64,000 nucleotides of DNA from Undibacterium_A arcticum (lineage in GTDB: Bacteria > Pseudomonadota > Gammaproteobacteria > Burkholderiales > Burkholderiaceae_D): NCBI RefSeq assembly GCF_042660705.1, contig NZ_JBHSUQ010000001.1. One strand, given 5' to 3'. Both the position numbers and the translations under genes were made by a program. The notes below the pieces were generated by a model. The model was given only the letters and a program-made list of their open reading frames with translations. It had not been told where the DNA came from and ran no database searches. The number at the start of each line of letters is the position of its first letter. Position 1 is the stretch's first letter. Shown here in pieces: positions 59,411 through 64,000 of this stretch.

Positions 59411-62400
59411 TTAGACAAAGAGGTTATGTGTATCGGTCGGCATGAGCAATACGTTATTCAATGTCACCAGGGTGACGAAGGAATCGCCGCCGCCATTGCT
59501 GTCGACCTGTACCACGGTGTTTTCACCCGAAACCGTAAGCTTCAGAAAGCCTCCCGTAAATGCGTTTGTGCCGTCATAGCCGTCGAATCCCCGCAGCAAA
59601 TCGTGCAGATCAAGAACGTCCGTGCCATTGGCTCCCGACTTACTGAAGTCAGTCACAACGTCGCCCGCTGCACCGCGATCCGTGATCAGGTTGTAGTCGA
59701 ATGTATCGTTACCCAGACCGCCGGTAAGTACATCGTCACCTGCGCCACCGACCAAAATATCGTTGCCGCCGCCGCCGGATAATATGTCATTACCGTCTGA
59801 ACCATATGTAAGCTGATCGCCAGGATTGGCGTTGTAGCTGACGACATTGATACCGCCTTGACCCTGCGTGTCGTGGAAACCGGCGGAGGTATATTGGCCG
59901 TTAAGCGTGATATTGGCAGTGTGCACGCCGTCGTTCAGGATCAGCGTACCGCCTGTTCCCGCCGCGTTCGCGGAATATGCGAGCGTCGCTCCGGCACCGA
60001 CGATATCTCCGAACAGCAGGGAATCGCCGGCGTTGAATCCGGAGACGGCGCCTGTGAAGCTGGCCGAATGATCGAGCATGAGCGTGCCATCGCCGCCAAC
60101 GGCGAAGGTGGTGGTCTCGTTGACGGCACCGCCGAATTCGAGTGTCGCCGTGCCGCTGATCGTCGCGCTTCCGGTGCCGGTGACATCGCCGTGGACCGTG
60201 ATATTGCCGCCGTTGGCCCACAGGCTGCCGGAATTGGCGATCCCGCTTTCGATGAGCAGGCCGCCGCTGCCGGTAGCCTCCAACGTGCCGGAGTTTGTGA
60301 TGACGTGGCTACCTGTGTCGATGACCAGCGCGTGGCTGCCGTCGGCGATGATGGTGCCCGCGTTGGCTAGCGTCATCTGTCCGGCGCCAAGTTGGCCGGC
60401 ACCCGAGATCGTATTGTCGATGTTAGTGAGCGTGGCTTCGCCGGTGCCGCCGAAGATGACGTTGTGGTCGTTGTCGGACAGCGTGAGATGCCCGCCGCCT
60501 TGTAGCGTCACACTGTGGACCAGGATTTCCAGGTTCGTTTCGTTACCGGTCGATGCAAGCGCAATGGTGCCGGTGTTCTCGATGATCCCGCTGAACGGCA
60601 TGATGGCGCCGTCGCTGATGGTCAGGGTGCCTGCGTTGATGGTGACGGGCTCCTGGTCGAACACGAAATTGCTGGCGTTCAGTGAAGCAGTATCAGCGCC
60701 CAATACCGTGATGGTTTCGCCGTTGCCTAGCGTAATTACGGCGTTGCCGTTGGCGTCGTTGACCATGTGGGCCTGGACGTCGGCGAAGGTCGTGAAGCCA
60801 GCGAAGCCGATCAGGTCGATCTTGTCTGCTGCGGTGTCGAAGCTGTGGATCGTGTCGTTCGTGATCGGCTGGGCGAAGACAAAGAGATCATGTCCTGAGG
60901 AGCCGGTGAGGTGGTCATCTGAAGATAGGGCGAAGATTGGCGAGCCTGGGGCGTAGGCCTCGACATTATCGAAGACGACGGCCGAGCCCGTGCTGCCGTC
61001 GGCGTTGGTCCAGCTGGAAGTCACAGTGAGTACCATCGCACCGGCATAGCTGGATGGCGTCGTGATCGTCAGCGCGGAGGGGTCGCTGGTCTGTATCGTC
61101 CAGCTGCCGTCACCGTTGTTGGTGCCTTCGCTCAAGGTCCAGTTGGTAGGAACACCATTGACCTTATAGGTAATCGCATCGCCCGGATCCAAAGTGGGAT
61201 CGTCAAGACCAAGATTAATGGGCGAACCGGCTACGCCTGCGGGGTATTTGCTTGACAAGCTGGTAGGGGCACTTACGTTGCCCGCTGTGTCGGTTGCGGT
61301 GACATCGATGCTCTTGTTTCCACTCCAGGATGGTGATAAGACGATGCTGAAGCTCCCGTTCGCGTTGGCGATCACACTACCTTCGGATGTGCCTTGTACC
61401 GTCACCTTGACAGTCGCGCCACCTTCAACGCTGCCAACCCCACCGGTGAGCGTGTGCGTCCCCCCCGAGTCCAGCGAACTGTAAGACAGACTAGTCGGCG
61501 CAGCCGGCGCTGTGGTGTCTTCCGTCACCGTGAAGGTGTTCGATGCGCCGCTGACATTGCCCGCCGCATCGGTGATCTTCGCGGTCATGTTGTAGGTCGT
61601 GCCGTTGGTCAGCGTCCCGGCCTGCAGATTCACCAAGCCAGCTGTGATCTCGGCGCCCGTCAGCACATGCGCGCTGCCCAATGTGCCCGCACCGTTGAAC
61701 AGTTGCACCGTGTCGCCGGCCACCGCCAATGAACCCGTGGTCGGCAGCGTCACCTTCACCGTCAGGTCGGTGTCGTTGCTGCTGGCACCACTCGTGAGCG
61801 TACCGGTCACCGGCGCCACATCATCGGTCACCGTGGTGATAGACGGCGCATTCGGCGCCGTGGTGTCTTCCGTCACCGTGAAGGTGTTGGTCGAAACCAC
61901 ACTCTGGTTGCCCGCCGCGTCAGTGACCCGGGCCGTGATGGCGTAAGTCGTCCCATTGGTCAGCGTTCCGGTCTGGACGTTGGCAAAGGTGTTGCTGATG
62001 TCCGTGCTGGTGAGCGTGTAGGACGTGCCGAGCTGGCTGCCCGTCCCGGTTCCGTTGTAGAGCTGCACGGTGTCGCCAGCAACCGCGCTGGTCCCGGTCA
62101 GACTCACCTTCACCGTCAGATCGGTGTCGTTGGTGCTGGCGCCACTCGTGAGCGTGCCAGTCACCGGCGAAACATCGTCCGTCACTGAGCTGATCGTCGC
62201 CGCAGACGGCGCCGTCGTGTCCTCCGTCACCGTGAAGGTGTTCGATGCGCCGCTGATATTGCCCGCCGCATCGGTGATCTTCGCGGTCATGTTGTAGGTC
62301 GTGCCGTTGGTCAGCGTCCCGGTCTGCAGATTCACCAAGCCAGCTGTGATCTCGGCGCCCGTCAGCACATGCGCGCTGCCCAATGTGCCCGCACCGTTGA

Positions 62401-64000
62401 ACAGTTGCACCGTGTCGCCGGCCACCGCCAATGAACCCGTGGTCGGCAGCGTCACCTTCACCGTCAGGTCGGTGTCGTTGCTGCTGGCACCACTCGTGAG
62501 CGTACCGGTCACCGGCGCCACATCATCGGTCACCGTGGTGATAGACGGCGCATTCGGCGCCGTGGTGTCTTCCGTCACCGTGAAGGTGTTGGTCGAAACC
62601 ACACTCTGGTTGCCCGCCGCGTCAGTGACCCGGGCCGTGATGGCGTAAGTCGTCCCATTGGTCAGCGTTCCGGTCTGGACGTTGGCAAAGGTGTTGCTGA
62701 TGTCCGTGCTGGTGAGCGTGTAGGACGTGCCGAGCTGGCTGCCCGTCCCGGTTCCGTTGTAGAGCTGCACGGTGTCGCCAGCAACCGCGCTGGTCCCGGT
62801 CAGACTCACCTTCACCGTCAGATCGGTGTCGTTGGTGCTGGCGCCACTCGTGAGCGTGCCAGTCACCGGCGAAACATCGTCCGTCACTGAGCTGATCGTC
62901 GCCGCAGACGGCGCCGTCGTGTCCTCCGTCACCGTGAAGGTGTTCGATGCGCCGCTGATATTGCCCGCCGCATCGGTGATCTTCGCGGTCATGTTGTAGG
63001 TCGTGCCGTTGGTCAGCGTCCCGGTCTGCAGATTCACGAAGCCAGCTGTGATCTCGGCGCCCGTCAGCACATGCGCGCTGCCCAATGTGCCCGCACCGTT
63101 GAACAGTTGCACCGTGTCGCCTGCCACCGCCAATGAACCCGTGGTCGGCAGCGTTACCTTCACCGTCAGGTCGGTGTCGTTGCTGCTGGCACCACTCGTG
63201 AGCGTACCGGTCACCGGCGCCACATCATCGGTCACCGTGGTGATAGACGGCGCATTCGGCGCCGTGGTGTCTTCCGTCACCGTGAAGGTGTTGGTCGAAA
63301 CCACACTCTGGTTGCCCGCCGCGTCAGTGACCCGGGCCGTGATGGCGTAAGTCGTCCCATTGGTCAGCGTTCCGCTCTGGACGTTGGCAAAGGTGTTGCT
63401 GATGTCCGTGCTGGTGAGCGTGTAGGACGTGCCGAGCTGGCTGCCCGTCCCGGTTCCGTTGTAGAGCTGCACGGTGTCGCCAGCAACCGCGCTGGTCCCG
63501 GTCAGACTCACCTTCACCGTCAGATCGGTGTCGTTGGTGCTGGCGCCACTCGTGAGCGTGCCAGTCACCGGCGAAACATCGTCCGTCACTGAGCTGATCG
63601 TCGCCGCAGACGGCGCCGTCGTGTCCTCCGTCACCGTGAAGGTGTTCGATGCGCCGCTGATATTGCCCGCCGCATCGGTGATCTTCGCGGTCATGTTGTA
63701 GGTCGTGCCGTTGGTCAGCGTCCCGGTCTGCAGATTCACGAAGCCAGCTGTGATCTCGGCGCCCGTCAGCACATGCGCGCTGCCCAATGTGCCCGCACCG
63801 TTGAACAGTTGCACCGTGTCGCCTGCCACCGCCAATGAACCCGTGGTCGGCAGCGTTACCTTCACCGTCAGGTCGGTGTCGTTGCTGCTGGCACCACTCG
63901 TGAGCGTACCGGTCACCGGCGCCACATCATCGGTCACCGTGGTGATAGACGGCGCATTCGGCGCCGTGGTGTCTTCCGTCACCGTGAAGGTGTTGGTCGA
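59411..64000 (-). CDS. Giant RTX/Ig-repeat adhesin, C-terminal part (runs off the right edge)
   Basis: About 1530 codons are visible, with no start in the window. From the right edge it has alternating Bap-type Ig-like domains of 116 and 118 residues (TEDTTAPNAPSITTVTDDVA... and TEDTTAPSAATISSVTDDVS...), then a degenerate Ig domain and a serralysin-like module (SSDDHLTGSSGHDLFVFAQP). A beta-helix-like region (NTGTIALASTGNETNLEI...) follows. Last come RTX calcium-binding repeats (GGGGNDILVGGAGDDVL) and a hydrophobic end DTHNLFV, a type I secretion signal. It should be a surface or biofilm adhesin exported through the adjacent TolC channel. The ABC and membrane-fusion partners are not in view. 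Confidence 0.9.
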   Translation of the reverse strand, partial: STNTFTVTEDTTAPNAPSITTVTDDVAPVTGTLTSGASSNDTDLTVKVTLPTTGSLAVAGDTVQLFNGAGTLGSAHVLTGAEITAGFVNLQTGTLTNGTTYNMTAKITDAAGNISGASNTFTVTEDTTAPSAATISSVTDDVSPVTGTLTSGASTNDTDLTVKVSLTGTSAVAGDTVQLYNGTGTGSQLGTSYTLTSTDISNTFANVQSGTLTNGTTYAITARVTDAAGNQSVVSTNTFTVTEDTTAPNAPSITTVTDDVAPVTGTLTSGASSNDTDLTVKVTLPTTGSLAVAGDTVQLFNGAGTLGSAHVLTGAEITAGFVNLQTGTLTNGTTYNMTAKITDAAGNISGASNTFTVTEDTTAPSAATISSVTDDVSPVTGTLTSGASTNDTDLTVKVSLTGTSAVAGDTVQLYNGTGTGSQLGTSYTLTSTDISNTFANVQTGTLTNGTTYAITARVTDAAGNQSVVSTNTFTVTEDTTAPNAPSITTVTDDVAPVTGTLTSGASSNDTDLTVKVTLPTTGSLAVAGDTVQLFNGAGTLGSAHVLTGAEITAGLVNLQTGTLTNGTTYNMTAKITDAAGNISGASNTFTVTEDTTAPSAATISSVTDDVSPVTGTLTSGASTNDTDLTVKVSLTGTSAVAGDTVQLYNGTGTGSQLGTSYTLTSTDISNTFANVQTGTLTNGTTYAITARVTDAAGNQSVVSTNTFTVTEDTTAPNAPSITTVTDDVAPVTGTLTSGASSNDTDLTVKVTLPTTGSLAVAGDTVQLFNGAGTLGSAHVLTGAEITAGLVNLQAGTLTNGTTYNMTAKITDAAGNVSGASNTFTVTEDTTAPAAPTSLSYSSLDSGGTHTLTGGVGSVEGGATVKVTVQGTSEGSVIANANGSFSIVLSPSWSGNKSIDVTATDTAGNVSAPTSLSSKYPAGVAGSPINLGLDDPTLDPGDAITYKVNGVPTNWTLSEGTNNGDGSWTIQTSDPSALTITTPSSYAGAMVLTVTSSWTNADGSTGSAVVFDNVEAYAPGSPIFALSSDDHLTGSSGHDLFVFAQPITNDTIHSFDTAADKIDLIGFAGFTTFADVQAHMVNDANGNAVITLGNGETITVLGADTASLNASNFVFDQEPVTINAGTLTISDGAIMPFSGIIENTGTIALASTGNETNLEILVHSVTLQGGGHLTLSDNDHNVIFGGTGEATLTNIDNTISGAGQLGAGQMTLANAGTIIADGSHALVIDTGSHVITNSGTLEATGSGGLLIESGIANSGSLWANGGNITVHGDVTGTGSATISGTATLEFGGAVNETTTFAVGGDGTLMLDHSASFTGAVSGFNAGDSLLFGDIVGAGATLAYSANAAGTGGTLILNDGVHTANITLNGQYTSAGFHDTQGQGGINVVSYNANPGDQLTYGSDGNDILSGGGGNDILVGGAGDDVLTGGLGNDTFDYNLITDRGAAGDVVTDFSKSGANGTDVLDLHDLLRGFDGYDGTNAFTGGFLKLTVSGENTVVQVDSNGGGDSFVTLVTLNNVLLMPTDTHNLFV
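61521..64000. repeat. Tandem 702-base repeat in the adhesin gene
   Basis: The sequence repeats with a 702-base period (matching points at 61521, 62223, 62925 and 63627) and contains two related halves of 348 and 354 bases. Copies differ by only a few bases (for example gacattgcc/gatattgcc; ttcaccaag/ttcacgaag; tccggtctgg/tccgctctgg). About 3.5 units are visible and the array continues past the edge. Confidence 0.9.

Noticed and set aside
61521..64000. CRISPR or satellite explanation of the 702-base repeats
   Set aside because: The repeats are an exact multiple of three, stay in one reading frame and encode recognisable Ig-like domains, so they are coding repeats of an adhesin.

Overview
The window looks like a chromosomal segment of a betaproteobacterium of the order Burkholderiales, most likely family Oxalobacteraceae. 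The basis is GC-rich coding sequence, the run mla - ABC exporter - bolA - murA - hisGDCBHAFIE - hit - tatABC, petABC next to sspA-sspB, and the pair grxD-ubiX that normally follows prmC in this order. No database search was possible, so names rest on recognised motifs and gene order.

Layout. 1-14.5 kb is an accessory-looking stretch between the last codons of prmC (position 62) and grxD (14526), which are usually adjacent. It holds a lipoprotein sugar dehydrogenase, a displaced second copy of the prmC 3' end, a methyltransferase, a long palindromic element, gshA, a Cys-rich copper-storage-like protein with catalase HPII, a decayed amidohydrolase fragment, a polyhydroxyalkanoate pair (phasin, phaB), a helical protein with a hemerythrin-like tail, an operator-like dyad array and tex. 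14.5-25 kb is core: grxD, ubiX, tRNA-Thr, sspB, sspA, petCBA, mscL, a DegQ/DegS-like protease, a DUF2461 protein, tatCBA. 25-42 kb is one continuous minus-strand block: mlaFEDACB, an ABC exporter, bolA, murA, hisG, hisD, an orphan DNA methyltransferase, hisC, hisB, marC, hisH, hisA, hisF, hisI, hisE, hit, running into tatABC. 42-49 kb is gltBD. 49-55 kb is a copper-flavoured envelope cluster: outer-membrane protein, CopC, CopD, ECF sigma with zinc anti-sigma, a Tat-exported phosphoesterase and a cupredoxin. 55-64 kb holds a REP-associated transposase-like gene, a DUF1345 membrane protein, a TolC-type channel, a receiver-only regulator and the C-terminal part of a giant RTX/Ig-repeat adhesin that runs off the right edge.

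Two themes stand out. First, ten genes, including petA and hisA, are broken by short deletions that can each be placed in a homopolymer run (nine of one base, one of two). This fits systematic base-calling errors far better than decay, so these genes should be read as probably intact. Second, the spacers are rich in debris and small elements: duplicated gene 3' ends (prmC, gltD), fragments of amidohydrolase, Nif3-like and antitoxin genes, two copies of a full-length palindromic element, and other palindromes.

The best candidates for new biology are the divergently arranged ECF-sigma/cupredoxin/phosphoesterase/CopCD cluster, the dyad array with two-helical-turn spacing near 11.5 kb, and the DNA methyltransferase embedded in the histidine operon.
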